64,000 bases of DNA from Silvimonas iriomotensis (GTDB lineage Bacteria; Pseudomonadota; Gammaproteobacteria; Burkholderiales; Chitinibacteraceae), in the NCBI RefSeq assembly GCF_014645535.1, contig NZ_BMLX01000003.1, positions 1 to 64,000 of the forward strand, read 5' to 3'. Below, one piece after another: positions 17,917-30,381 of the stretch. The translations under genes and the position numbers were made by a program. Numbering within the stretch: the stretch's first letter is position 1; each line of letters opens with the position of its first letter. The notes under the pieces are model-generated. The model ran no database searches. It worked only from the letters and a program-made list of their open reading frames with translations, and was not told the origin of the DNA.

Positions 17917-18789
17917 ATGCAAAGCTGTATCCGGATTTGTGCTGGCCCGGCCACGTCACCCCGACTGGCAGCACTGCAACACGCGTGGGATGCCCAACTG
18001 GCCCCGCACGCGGGTGAGCGGCTGGAACCCCTGTTGTATAACGCGGCGCGTGGTCACGGCCAGCAGGTGGTGTTTGCTGCGGATGGCGACCGGCTCATCG
18101 GCTGTGCGGCCTGGGTGTTGCTTGGGGTGGTGCAAGATGGCTGCGCGTACGGCGCGCCGGTGATCGTGCTGGAACCGCAAGCGGCGCCGCCACTGCTTGA
18201 GGCGGTGATCGCCGCAGTCAAACACGCTGGCGCCACCCGGCTGCGCATCTCTGCCCGCCCGCAAGAATCCGCCAAACAACAGGCATTGCACGCAGCGGGT
18301 TTTACGCCTGTGTTTGATTTTGTGACGTTCAGCCTAGCGTGTTCTGCGACTATCCAGGCCGCCTTGCCTCAGGACCTGACGCCCGTGCCGTTTGAGGCGT
18401 TGAACTGGCGCAAGCTGTACGCCTTGTATGGCGAGAGTTTCAGATCCACGCCCAATTCCCCGCTACCGGCGTTTGAGGTCTTCATGGAAGACTGGCGCGA
18501 TCTCAACCGCGAGGCTTCGCAGGTACTGCAGTCCGCCGACGGCACGTATGTTGCGTTCTGTTTTATTCAGGATGCGGTGGTGGAATCGGTCGGCGTGGAC
18601 GAAGTGGCGCGCGGGCGTGGCATTGCCAACGCGCTGTATCAGCATGCTGTCGCCACCTTGCACGCGCAGGGTGCGGCGTCTTTGTCTGCCTTGGTGGCCA
18701 GCAGCAATACGGCGTCGATGCGCTTGCACCAGAAAACCGGCTTCACCGAAAGCGCCCCGCGCCGGACGGTGTACGAACTGGCCCTGTGA
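17917..18789 (+). CDS. GNAT-family N-acetyltransferase
   Basis: This 290-residue protein probably has two GNAT-like halves. The C-terminal half is canonical: an acceptor segment, the strand SVGVDEVARGRGIANALYQHAV with the R/Q-x-x-G-x-G/A acetyl-CoA loop (ARGRGIA) and SNTASMRLHQKTGF. The N-terminal half (about residues 40-145) has the helical and strand pattern but lacks the loop, so only one half should be active. It starts 44 bases after the VOC gene, possibly co-transcribed. The start codon is uncertain. Confidence 0.8.
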   Translation: MQSCIRICAGPATSPRLAALQHAWDAQLAPHAGERLEPLLYNAARGHGQQVVFAADGDRLIGCAAWVLLGVVQDGCAYGAPVIVLEPQAAPPLLEAVIAAVKHAGATRLRISARPQESAKQQALHAAGFTPVFDFVTFSLACSATIQAALPQDLTPVPFEALNWRKLYALYGESFRSTPNSPLPAFEVFMEDWRDLNREASQVLQSADGTYVAFCFIQDAVVESVGVDEVARGRGIANALYQHAVATLHAQGAASLSALVASSNTASMRLHQKTGFTESAPRRTVYELAL

Positions 18790-19056
18790 TAAAGACACCC
18801 GCCGCCTGTGAGCCTGGTCGTGGCCCAGGTGCTGCAGCAAAGAACCAGCTACCGGCTTGATCAATCCGGCTTGTGTGGGCTTGCCTGCCTGGCATTGTGA
18901 TGTGGCTGGGCCGTTTGCCCCGGATCAACAGCGAACGCAGTTGCCTGGTGCGCAACGCTAACATCACATTGCAACACCGTTACGAACCCGCCGCCCGATC
19001 GCGGGTATGATGCACGCATTGTCTGTCCTGCGTTTTTTTACGGTGACAAAGCTATC

Positions 19057-19248
19057 GTGACCAAATCCAGCCTGGCTCGTATTGCCCACCACCGCGCGTC
19101 TCACGTGCGCATCTGGCGTTTGCTGCAAGAGAAAAAACGCGTCGAGGCGCAGAGGCCAGACGGCGCAGGAACCGGCCCCAAGCCGGTTCCCATGCCTGAT
19201 CTGTACACGCTGCCCTTGCCGCTGGACACGGACAAAAAGCAGCCCTGA
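19057..19248 (+). CDS. Small basic hypothetical protein
   Basis: A GTG-started frame of 63 residues. The N-terminus is basic and helical (LARIAHHRASHVRIWRLLQEKKR), and the C-terminus is proline-rich (LPLPLDTDKKQP). A TATGAT -10-like hexamer lies at about 19005-19010, some 50 bases upstream, which supports its own transcript. It ends nine bases before the convergent SDR gene. The function is unknown and the small size keeps confidence modest. Confidence 0.4.
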   Translation: MTKSSLARIAHHRASHVRIWRLLQEKKRVEAQRPDGAGTGPKPVPMPDLYTLPLPLDTDKKQP

Positions 19249-19257
19249 ACACCCGCT

Positions 19258-20052
19258 TCAGGCAATAAAGTTCACTACACCGCCATCCACGCGCAACGCT
19301 GCGCCATTGGTGGCGGACGCCTGTGGCGAGCTGACGTACACCACCATGTTGGCGACTTCTTCCACATTGGCCAGGCGCTTGATCAGCGAGGTCGGGCGGT
19401 GTGTCTGGATGAAGTCCTGCTCCACCTGCGCTTGCGATATCCCTTGTTCCTCTGCGATTTTGCCAAAGAAATCGCCCACGCCATCAGAGCGGGTCGGGCC
19501 GGGCAGGACGGCGTTCACGGTCACGCCACTGCCCGCAGTCAGTTGCGCCAGACCGCGTGATACGGCCAGTTGCGCGGTCTTGCTGACGCCGTAGTGGATC
19601 ATCTCTGCCGGGATATTCAGCCCGGATTCGCTGGAGATAAACACAATCCGGCCCCAGTTGGCCTTGATCATGCGGGGCAGATAATGGCGCGACAGCCGCA
19701 CGCCGCTCATGACGTTCACATCCATCATGGTTTGCCAGCGTTCGTCGTCAATCTCTGCAAAATCTCGCGGTTCAAAAATCCCGGCGTTGTTGATCAGGAT
19801 ATCGACATCCGGGTGCGCCTTGATAATGGCCGCGGCGCCTTCGGCCGTGCCGATATCTGCAGCCACAACCGGAAACTGCGCGAGCGGGTGGGCAGCGGCC
19901 AGCTGGGTCTGGATCTTGTCCAGTTTGGCGCTGCTGCGGCCATGCAGGATCACATTGGCGCCGGCTTCTGCCAGCCCCCGGGCGATGGCTTGCCCGATCC
20001 CGGATGACGAGCCGGTGACCAGCGCGGTTTTACCTGTCAGATCAATACGCAT
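19258..20052 (-). CDS. SDR-family NAD(P)-dependent oxidoreductase
   Basis: This 264-residue classical SDR has the cofactor motif VTGSSSGIGQAI (about residues 13-24), NNAGIFEP near residue 88, catalytic Ser in ISSESG, and Tyr/Lys in YGVSKTA (about residues 153-157). It ends in a family-typical DGGVVNFIA tail. An Arg after the second strand (HGRSS) suggests preference for NADP(H). It lies downstream of an MDR-family gene on the same strand (69 bases), so the two may form a small operon opposite the LysR gene. Confidence 0.9.
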   Translation of the reverse strand: MRIDLTGKTALVTGSSSGIGQAIARGLAEAGANVILHGRSSAKLDKIQTQLAAAHPLAQFPVVAADIGTAEGAAAIIKAHPDVDILINNAGIFEPRDFAEIDDERWQTMMDVNVMSGVRLSRHYLPRMIKANWGRIVFISSESGLNIPAEMIHYGVSKTAQLAVSRGLAQLTAGSGVTVNAVLPGPTRSDGVGDFFGKIAEEQGISQAQVEQDFIQTHRPTSLIKRLANVEEVANMVVYVSSPQASATNGAALRVDGGVVNFIA

Positions 20053-20121
20053 GTTGAGTCTCCTGATTACAACCAGATGGAAATACCCGCCCGGCAGGTC
20101 GCCACAGCCACCCTGCCCGGA

Positions 20122-21135
20122 TTAAAAGCCTGCCAACACAATCTTTCCGCGCGACGTATTGCTTTCAAGCAAGGCGTGGGCTTTTTTCAGATTGGCGGCG
20201 TTGATGGTGCCAAAGTGCTCCGCCAGCGTGGTGCGCAATACGCCCGCATCAACCAGTTTTGACAACTGCGTCAGCAGCTCGTGCTGCTTGATCATGTCGG
20301 CCGTGCCAAACATGGATCGGGTAAACATGAACTCCCAATGCAGCGACAGGCTCTTGCGCTTGAGGGCGCGCACATCCAGCGCATCCGGGTCGTCAATCAA
20401 GGCCAGTTTGCCCTGAGGCACCAAAGATTCCACGATCTCGCTGAAGTGGGCATCGGTCTGATTAAGGCTGGCGACATAGTCCACTTGATCTACACCAATG
20501 CGTTTGAGTTCTGCAGACAGCGGTTTGCGGTGATCAATGACGTAATGCGCCCCCAGTTCAGTCACCCAGGCCTGGGTTTGCGGGCGCGATGCGGTGCCGA
20601 TCACGGTCAGGCCCGTCAACTGGCGGGCCAGCTGCACCATGATCGACCCCACGCCGCCTGCAGCACCGACAATCAGCAGCTTATTGCCAGACGGGGCGTC
20701 GTTGGCCAGCACCTGCAGCCGATCAAACAGCAGCTCCCACGCGGTGATCGCGGTCAGGGGCAGGGCGGCGGCCTCTACAAAATCCAGCGTCACCGGCATG
20801 GGGCCGGCAATGCGTTCATCAACCAGATGCAGTTCGCTATTGGTGCCCGGGCGGGTCAGCGAGCCGGCGTACCACACGCGGTCACCCGGCTTGAACAAGG
20901 ACACCTTGCTGCCCACCGCGCGCACCACGCCGGCGGCATCCCAGCCGATCACTTTGGGCTCGCCGTTTTGCAGGCTGACGCCTGCGCGGATTTTCACATC
21001 CACCGGGTTGACCGACACGGCGTGAACCTCAACCAGCAAGTCATGCTCGCCCGGTTGGGGATCAGGCAAGCTCAGATCAACCAGAGAATCGGCCGCGCTG
21101 ATGTCCTGGTTCTTGAAATAGCCAACTGCTTTCAT
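20122..21135 (-). CDS. MDR-family zinc-independent alcohol dehydrogenase/quinone oxidoreductase
   Basis: The start at ATG 21135 follows CAGGAG; the longer frame to 21216 lacks homology. The 337 residues include the GroES-like domain with VHAVSVNPVDVKIRAGV and the Rossmann motif LLIVGAAGGVGSIMVQLA (about residue 150). The structural-zinc Cys cluster is absent and the catalytic-zinc Cys is replaced by Asn-Pro, placing it with zinc-free quinone-reductase-like enzymes. It is divergent from a LysR gene, with an operator-like palindrome between them, which suggests control by that regulator. Confidence 0.88.
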   Translation of the reverse strand: MKAVGYFKNQDISAADSLVDLSLPDPQPGEHDLLVEVHAVSVNPVDVKIRAGVSLQNGEPKVIGWDAAGVVRAVGSKVSLFKPGDRVWYAGSLTRPGTNSELHLVDERIAGPMPVTLDFVEAAALPLTAITAWELLFDRLQVLANDAPSGNKLLIVGAAGGVGSIMVQLARQLTGLTVIGTASRPQTQAWVTELGAHYVIDHRKPLSAELKRIGVDQVDYVASLNQTDAHFSEIVESLVPQGKLALIDDPDALDVRALKRKSLSLHWEFMFTRSMFGTADMIKQHELLTQLSKLVDAGVLRTTLAEHFGTINAANLKKAHALLESNTSRGKIVLAGF

Positions 21136-21233
21136 GATGTTGCTCCTGAGGTCATGGTGTGCAGCCTGTGCTGCAGTTGCAGGCATATTGCGCCGGTACG
21201 CGGCTTTAAAAAACAAGCCGCCGCCAGAGTCAG

Positions 21234-21252
21234 TTTCAATTTATTATTGAAA
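21234..21252. promoter_or_regulatory. Candidate LysR operator in the divergent promoter region
   Basis: A perfect 7-bp inverted repeat TTTCAAT-TTATT-ATTGAAA lies 20 bases before the LysR start and about 100 bases before the MDR gene start. AT-rich dyads in this position are the usual recognition sites of LysR-type regulators, which often control themselves and the divergent gene. Confidence 0.6.
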
Positions 21253-21272
21253 ATAATGCGGTTTTTCGGGCG

Positions 21273-22190
21273 ATGAACATGGTCAGGATTGAAGATTTAC
21301 AGGTCTTTGTACGGGCAGCAGAAACCGGCAGCTTCTCTGCCGCCGCCAGAGAACTGGACCTGACCCCCGCCGTGGCCAGCGCCGCGCTGAAACGGCTGGA
21401 GGCTGAACTACAAGCCCGCTTGTTCATCCGCTCAACCCGCAGCCTGCGCCTGACCAGCGACGGCGAACGCTACCTGGCGCATGCCCGGCAGGCCCTGGAC
21501 GCGCTGGCCAGCGGGCAAGAAGCCATCCACCGCGACAAACAACGCATCTCCGGCACGCTCAGCCTGTCCATGCCCTCTGATCTGGGGCGCAACCAGCTGA
21601 TGGTGTGGCTGGACGCATTCCAGCAGCAATACCCGGCCGTCAACGTCCAGATCCGCGTCAGTGATCGCCTGGCAGACTTGTACCGGCAACCGGTCGACAT
21701 CGCCCTGCGTTACGGCTTGCTGGAAGACTCCAGCCTGATCGCGCTACCCCTTGTGCCCGATAACCGCCGCGTACTGGTCGCCGCGCCAGACTATCTGGCA
21801 CGCCACGGCGCACCGCAAACACCCGCCCAGTTGCGGCAACACAATTGCCTGCGCTTTGTACTGAATGAAGTCACCCACGAACGCTGGCATTTTCAGCTGG
21901 CAGAGGCCGACCACACCGTCACCATCCATGGCGATCGCGTCAGCGACGACGGCGAAGTAGTCCGCCGCTGGGCCCTCACCGGCGCCGGCATCGCCTACAA
22001 ATCCAGACTGGACGTGCTACCGGATATCCGCGCAGGCCGCTTGATCGCGCTCTTGCCGCAATACACCACCGAAGCCGCCCCGTTCTATTTGATCTGCGCA
22101 CACCGCCTGCAACTCTCACCCACGGTGATCGCCCTGAGAGAGCATCTACAAGCTTGTTTCAACACGTATTTACAGCCAGAACCGGGCTGA
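21273..22190 (+). CDS. LysR-family transcriptional regulator
   Basis: This 305-residue protein has an N-terminal winged helix-turn-helix (about residues 3-62) with the family pattern LQVFVRAAETGSFSAAAREL and ALKRLEAELQARLFIRSTR. An effector domain from about residue 90 shows LRYGLLEDSSL and VLVAAPDYLARHG. It is of the CrgA/DmlR-like subgroup often placed divergent to oxidoreductases. The likely targets are the MDR and SDR genes at 19.3-21.1 kb. An ATG two codons in (21279) is an alternative start. Confidence 0.9.
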   Translation: MNMVRIEDLQVFVRAAETGSFSAAARELDLTPAVASAALKRLEAELQARLFIRSTRSLRLTSDGERYLAHARQALDALASGQEAIHRDKQRISGTLSLSMPSDLGRNQLMVWLDAFQQQYPAVNVQIRVSDRLADLYRQPVDIALRYGLLEDSSLIALPLVPDNRRVLVAAPDYLARHGAPQTPAQLRQHNCLRFVLNEVTHERWHFQLAEADHTVTIHGDRVSDDGEVVRRWALTGAGIAYKSRLDVLPDIRAGRLIALLPQYTTEAAPFYLICAHRLQLSPTVIALREHLQACFNTYLQPEPG

Positions 22191-22249
22191 TCTGGTGGCA
22201 GGCGAGAACGGAAAAAATCAGCATTTTCTAAAAATCTGCGTCAAAAGGC

Positions 22250-22278
22250 TTGACGGACCCCGAACCTTTGAGCAAAAT
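22250..22278 (+). promoter_or_regulatory. Sigma70-type promoter of the tRNA-Lys gene
   Basis: TTGACG (22250-22255) and CAAAAT (22273-22278) are separated by 17 bases, and the tRNA starts 13 bases after the -10 box. The spacing and position fit a constitutive tRNA promoter. Confidence 0.65.
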
Positions 22279-22290
22279 GCACGGCTCTTC

Positions 22291-22366
22291 GGGTCGTTAG
22301 CTCAGCTGGTAGAGCAGCGGACTTTTAATCCGTTGGTCGCAGGTTCGAATCCCGCACGACCCACCA
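22291..22366 (+). tRNA. tRNA-Lys (anticodon UUU)
   Basis: A complete 76-base cloverleaf with the CCA end encoded. The acceptor stem GGGTCGT pairs with ACGACCC. The D arm is GCTC...GAGC, the anticodon stem GCGGA/TCCGT with loop CTTTTAA (TTT anticodon), the variable loop TGGTC, and the T arm GCAGG-TTCGAAT-CCCGC. It is preceded by a good promoter and followed by a terminator, so it is a single-gene unit. Confidence 0.97.
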
Positions 22367-22378
22367 AAGATACAAGCA

Positions 22379-22406
22379 AAAGGCTGCCCCTCGGGGCGGC
22401 CTTTTT
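22379..22406 (+). terminator. Terminator after tRNA-Lys
   Basis: The stem AAGGCTGCCCC / GGGGCGGCCTT (one mismatch) with a two-base loop is followed by a T run interrupted by one G and C. It starts 13 bases after the tRNA CCA end. Confidence 0.85.
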
Positions 22407-22687
22407 GCTTTTTGGCTTCCATGTAGGCAAATTTCCTAACAATTGGGCGCTTTACCGCACGTCTCCCGCCTGTGTTCTACCGTGGGAGTTTCTCGCACTT
22501 CCGCAGATATTCACGCAGTCTTTTAATCGTTTCGATTGTTTCGGCCAACCTGAGACCATGTCTCGCCGCGTTTACTGAAATGTTGGCCTCCCCGGTCAAA
22601 GGATGCGAGTCGCTGTTTCCATGCAAGAATGCATGTGGGCAAGAACAAGTTTTCGCACGCAGAGCGGGTTCACAAGAAGGGCGAGGT

Positions 22688-23080
22688 ATGACGGATGAAA
22701 ATTGGAAAGCTTTCTTTTTCTTGGCGAATCAGATTCTAGGCCAGGGTGATAGGCAGCGTGAAAAGAGCGAGTCGTGGTGTTCATGGACGACTTTCGGAAG
22801 GCTGACGAGCGATTGCGGTTACTGGCAAAGTGGCTTGCCTAGCCAGGAACACATACTCGACTACTCTACGGCAGATAACGGGCCGTGGGGCCAGCCTTTT
22901 CTTTATACAGACATTGCCCACATCATCATTCCAAGAGAGTTTTACTGGGAAACGAGTTTGCCAACAGGGTTCAGGAACGGCAGTAGATCGCAAAATATCG
23001 ATGTGCTTTCACAAAAATTGAGTGAGAAAAATATTACTCACCGCATCACTGAACTAGTCCTGGAAATCAAGCTTTACTAA
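22688..23080 (+). CDS. Hypothetical protein near the tRNA
   Basis: I place the start at ATG 22688, which has a purine-rich GGGCGAGG leader; the frame is open back to 22472 but that part has no protein-like pattern. The 130 residues are soluble, with aromatic-rich segments (WKAFFFLANQIL and IIIPREFYWE). No family is recognised. Codon use is less GC-biased than in neighbouring genes, and the position just after a tRNA fits a small acquired insert. Confidence 0.5.
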   Translation: MTDENWKAFFFLANQILGQGDRQREKSESWCSWTTFGRLTSDCGYWQSGLPSQEHILDYSTADNGPWGQPFLYTDIAHIIIPREFYWETSLPTGFRNGSRSQNIDVLSQKLSEKNITHRITELVLEIKLY

Positions 23081-23258
23081 ATGTCCACCGGGTAGATTGC
23101 GTCGGTTCCAAGTCCAGCCGTGTCTGCCTGCGTGCAGCAAGGATGTGTTTATCGCAGGGCCTCATGCTGGCCAGGCTGTGTGTCGGCTGCCTTGGGTGGC
23201 TGGCTCCGCTGAGAGAGTGTTTGACTTGCCCTTGTCGCGGGCCGGACTGGGCGAGGTT

Positions 23259-23756
23259 TCAAACCCATGTTGTGGATGTTGCATCTTGGGTAATTAAGAT
23301 GGATAGCTGCGCTTCAAAGGCGTAACTCGCACGTGACTTTGTGAATCCGCAGGACTCGTAAAAGCTGTGGGCTTCGGTGCGATGGACGCCAGAACGAAGG
23401 CGTAATCTGGGGTATTGCTGCTGCATTGCCCATGCCCTCGCGGCGGCGACCAGCGTTTTGCCGATACCACGCCGCTGCAGATCTTCCCTCACGGACAGTT
23501 CCATGATTTCGGCGTAGCCCGCGGTGGAGAGATTACGGACTCCCGCAACATGGCATACCCCGGCAATGACGCCGTTGCTGTCTTCGGCGACCAGCACCTT
23601 GCATGCGTCATTGCCTGTCAGTTGTTCTATCCGGGGGGCGAGTTGCTCTGGAGGCACGCAGTACCTGTCGACTCCCAAGGCGATCAGGGCGGTGGCGATG
23701 CCTTCAGCATCAGAGATACGGGCGCTGCGAATGGTGTAGCCAGGGGCGGAGAGCAT
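23259..23756 (-). CDS. GNAT-family N-acetyltransferase
   Basis: This 165-residue single-domain GNAT protein contains all core motifs: an N-terminal strand YTIRSARISDAEGI, the acceptor-binding helix pair, MELSVREDLQRRGIGKTLV with the acetyl-CoA pyrophosphate loop QRRGIG (about residue 96), and AHSFYESCGFTKS near the end. It is cytosolic. The substrate is unknown. A short, poorly conserved tail follows SRASYAFEA. Confidence 0.85.
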   Translation of the reverse strand: MLSAPGYTIRSARISDAEGIATALIALGVDRYCVPPEQLAPRIEQLTGNDACKVLVAEDSNGVIAGVCHVAGVRNLSTAGYAEIMELSVREDLQRRGIGKTLVAAARAWAMQQQYPRLRLRSGVHRTEAHSFYESCGFTKSRASYAFEAQLSILITQDATSTTWV

Positions 23757-24287
23757 GGATGGGGTTGGGCTGTTCTGAGTGGATGGGCTTGTCGCAGGGG
23801 AAAAGCATATCGTTCACCGGATGAGGGCAAAACCAGGTCAGGGCACAGTGAAGCACGCCAGCAACACGATGCCCCGCATGCAGCTTGAGAATTTCCTGGC
23901 TTTCGCCCGGGCTCGACCGGCGTTGGTGGGGCTGTTAGGCGTTTATCAGGGCTGTTCTGCAGTAATCCGCAGCAGTTGAGCGCTGATTATTAGTTTGTGC
24001 TCGCCGGTGGCACCTTCCAGTACGGCATCGCAACTTCTGACGTCCGTTCGGACTTTGGCACCGGTACGGTGGCCGCCAACGGTAAGGCCAGTCGCGTATG
24101 AGTGTGCAGGATGTTGGCGACAGCAACACGCCGGGCGCCCGTGCCTTAAGGACGGGCGTTTTTCAATGGCGCCGCAATATCCAGAAAGGAGCTGATTTCC
24201 TGTCGGCCCGATCCTGCAAACAAGGTAAAAGCCCGCGCGCACGACGCTCACGGCCGGCCCTTTAGGTTGCGTTGCCCAGCGGCCGGG
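23757..24287. other. Gene-free stretch with a terminator and a weak coding-like relic
   Basis: No convincing gene is seen. A 35-codon stop-to-stop frame at 23994-24101 (VLAGGTFQYG ... FGTGTVAANG) reads like a protein end but has no start. A terminator follows at 24136. The rest has no recognisable structure. It may be the residue of a deleted gene between the GNAT gene and the kinase. Confidence 0.3.
24136..24163 (+). terminator. Rho-independent terminator
   Basis: CGCCCGT and ACGGGCG form a 7-bp stem around a nine-base loop, followed by TTTTT on the plus strand. No intact plus-strand gene precedes it, which supports the idea of a lost gene upstream. Confidence 0.65.
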
Positions 24288-28715
<4,428 letters not shown>

Positions 28716-28732
28716 GGCGTGGGTGTATACGC

Positions 28733-29890
28733 TCAGGGTTCGTCGGCGATGAACTGCAAGGCTTCGGTTTCTTTGGCCAGATCCGCATCGGTATCGACGT
28801 ATTGCGCCGCAATGGTCTGAAAGCGCGCCTGGCAAGCCAGGAAGGCGTCGCAGATGTCCGGATCAAAATGCGTGCCCCGGCCTTTGTTGATATGGGCGAC
28901 GGCATCTTCGTGCGTGACCGGCATTTTGTAGACGCGGCGGCTGACGAGAGCGTCGTAGACATCGGCCACGGCCATCAGCCGGGCAGAGATGGGAATGGCA
29001 TCTCCCACAAGGCCTTCCGGGTAACCGGAGCCATCCCATTTTTCCTGGTGGCCATAGGCGATTTCTTTGGCAAAGCGCAGGAAATCCACATCCACGCCCA
29101 ACTGGTCTTCGGCGTGCTGGATGGCATCTCTGCCCAGCCGGGTGTGCGACTTCATGATCTCGAACTCTTCCGGCGTGTAGCGCCCGGGTTTGAGCAAAAT
29201 CCGGTCCGGAATCCCTACCTTGCCGATGTCATGCAGCGGGGCAGACTTGAACAACAACTGGATGTTCTGATCGGTCAGAAAGTGCGAAAAGCGCGGATGT
29301 TCCTGCAGATGCTCTGCCAGCAATTTGACGTAGTTCTGCGTCCGGCGGATATGGTTGCCGGTTTCGTTGTCGCGCGTTTCGGCCAGCGAGGCCATGGCAT
29401 GGATGGTGACATCCTGAATGGCCGTGACTTCCCGCGTGCGGCGGGCCACTTCCTGCTCCAGGTAGTCATTCTTGTCGCGCAGGAAATCGGCCGCAGCCTT
29501 GAGCTTGAGGTGCGTATCAATGCGCGCCAGCGTAATGGGCGGGCTGATCGGCTTGGTGATGTAATCGACGGCGCCCAGCTCAAACCCGCGTGTCTCATCA
29601 TCGGTTGAGGCCATGGCCGTCAGAAAGATGATCGGGATTGCAGCGGTGCGCTCATCGCCCTGCAAGGCGCTGGCCACGTCATAGCCAGAAAGCCCGGGCA
29701 TCATGATATCGAGCAGGATCAAGTCTGGTAATTCGGTGCTGCTGTTGATCAGCGCCAGGGCTTTTGCGCCGCTGTTGGCCACCTTCAGGTGGTACAGGTC
29801 TTTGAGCAGATTGCTCATCAATACCAGGTTTTCCGGCGCGTCATCCACGATCAGGATGGTCGCATCGTGCTGCGTGCTCGTCAGTGCCAT
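28733..29890 (-). CDS. Response regulator with HD-GYP cyclic-di-GMP phosphodiesterase domain
   Basis: This 385-residue protein has an N-terminal receiver domain (about 10-128) with the acidic pair in VDDAPEN, phospho-acceptor Asp61 (LILLDIMMPG) and Lys in ITKPIS. A short coiled linker leads to an HD-GYP domain with HD at 220-221 (LHDIGKVGIPDR), His281 and DGSGYPEGL (GYP 289-291). The HD-GYP residues needed for c-di-GMP breakdown appear intact. RpfG is the best-known relative. It is transcribed just ahead of the hybrid kinase and is its probable phosphorelay partner. Confidence 0.92.
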   Translation of the reverse strand: MALTSTQHDATILIVDDAPENLVLMSNLLKDLYHLKVANSGAKALALINSSTELPDLILLDIMMPGLSGYDVASALQGDERTAAIPIIFLTAMASTDDETRGFELGAVDYITKPISPPITLARIDTHLKLKAAADFLRDKNDYLEQEVARRTREVTAIQDVTIHAMASLAETRDNETGNHIRRTQNYVKLLAEHLQEHPRFSHFLTDQNIQLLFKSAPLHDIGKVGIPDRILLKPGRYTPEEFEIMKSHTRLGRDAIQHAEDQLGVDVDFLRFAKEIAYGHQEKWDGSGYPEGLVGDAIPISARLMAVADVYDALVSRRVYKMPVTHEDAVAHINKGRGTHFDPDICDAFLACQARFQTIAAQYVDTDADLAKETEALQFIADEP

Positions 29891-30381
29891 ACGCCCTCCA
29901 GAACTGGATTGAGATGACCTTGTTATACGAAATGTCCTGACAACCCGCTACTTCGGCGGGCCGCGCAGAAAATACCGCCCGCTACACGCCGCCCGGCGCG
30001 TGCGATATCTGGCCATGTCGCCGCCGGTAAAGCCTGCCCCGATCCACCGTTTTTTCATCAAGGCCAGCGCTAAATCGACAAGCTTTGCCAAATGTAGTGG
30101 TTTTTTTATAAGTACAAAACTTTCTTGATTTTTGTCAGCCAACCCCCGCTTTCAGCAGGATTTTCCCGCGATCTTCGCTCTAGCATGAGCGCCACTGTGT
30201 AGTGATATATCAGCGCACAACATGCGCTGCCGGTGTCACCGTGGCCCGCTTTTGCCCACCTGCACCGGCATGCCCCGGTCCGCGCTCATGCACTGCCAGT
30301 GGCTGTGCCAACGGGAGCCGCGGCGCCAGGAACGCCTCGCCCCGCACCTGAAAAATAACGAAAGCGAGATGGAGGTTTAGC
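29891..30381. other. Long divergent intergenic region upstream of the pectinesterase gene
   Basis: This 491-base stretch separates the HD-GYP/kinase operon from the pectinesterase gene. I see no convincing gene, riboswitch or strong hairpin. A 64-codon minus-strand frame at 29948-30142 lacks a ribosome site and coding bias. It probably holds promoters for both sides. Confidence 0.5.

Noticed and set aside
29948-30142. A 64-codon minus-strand frame in the pectinesterase upstream region
   Set aside because: No ribosome site, no motif and no codon bias; treated as non-coding.
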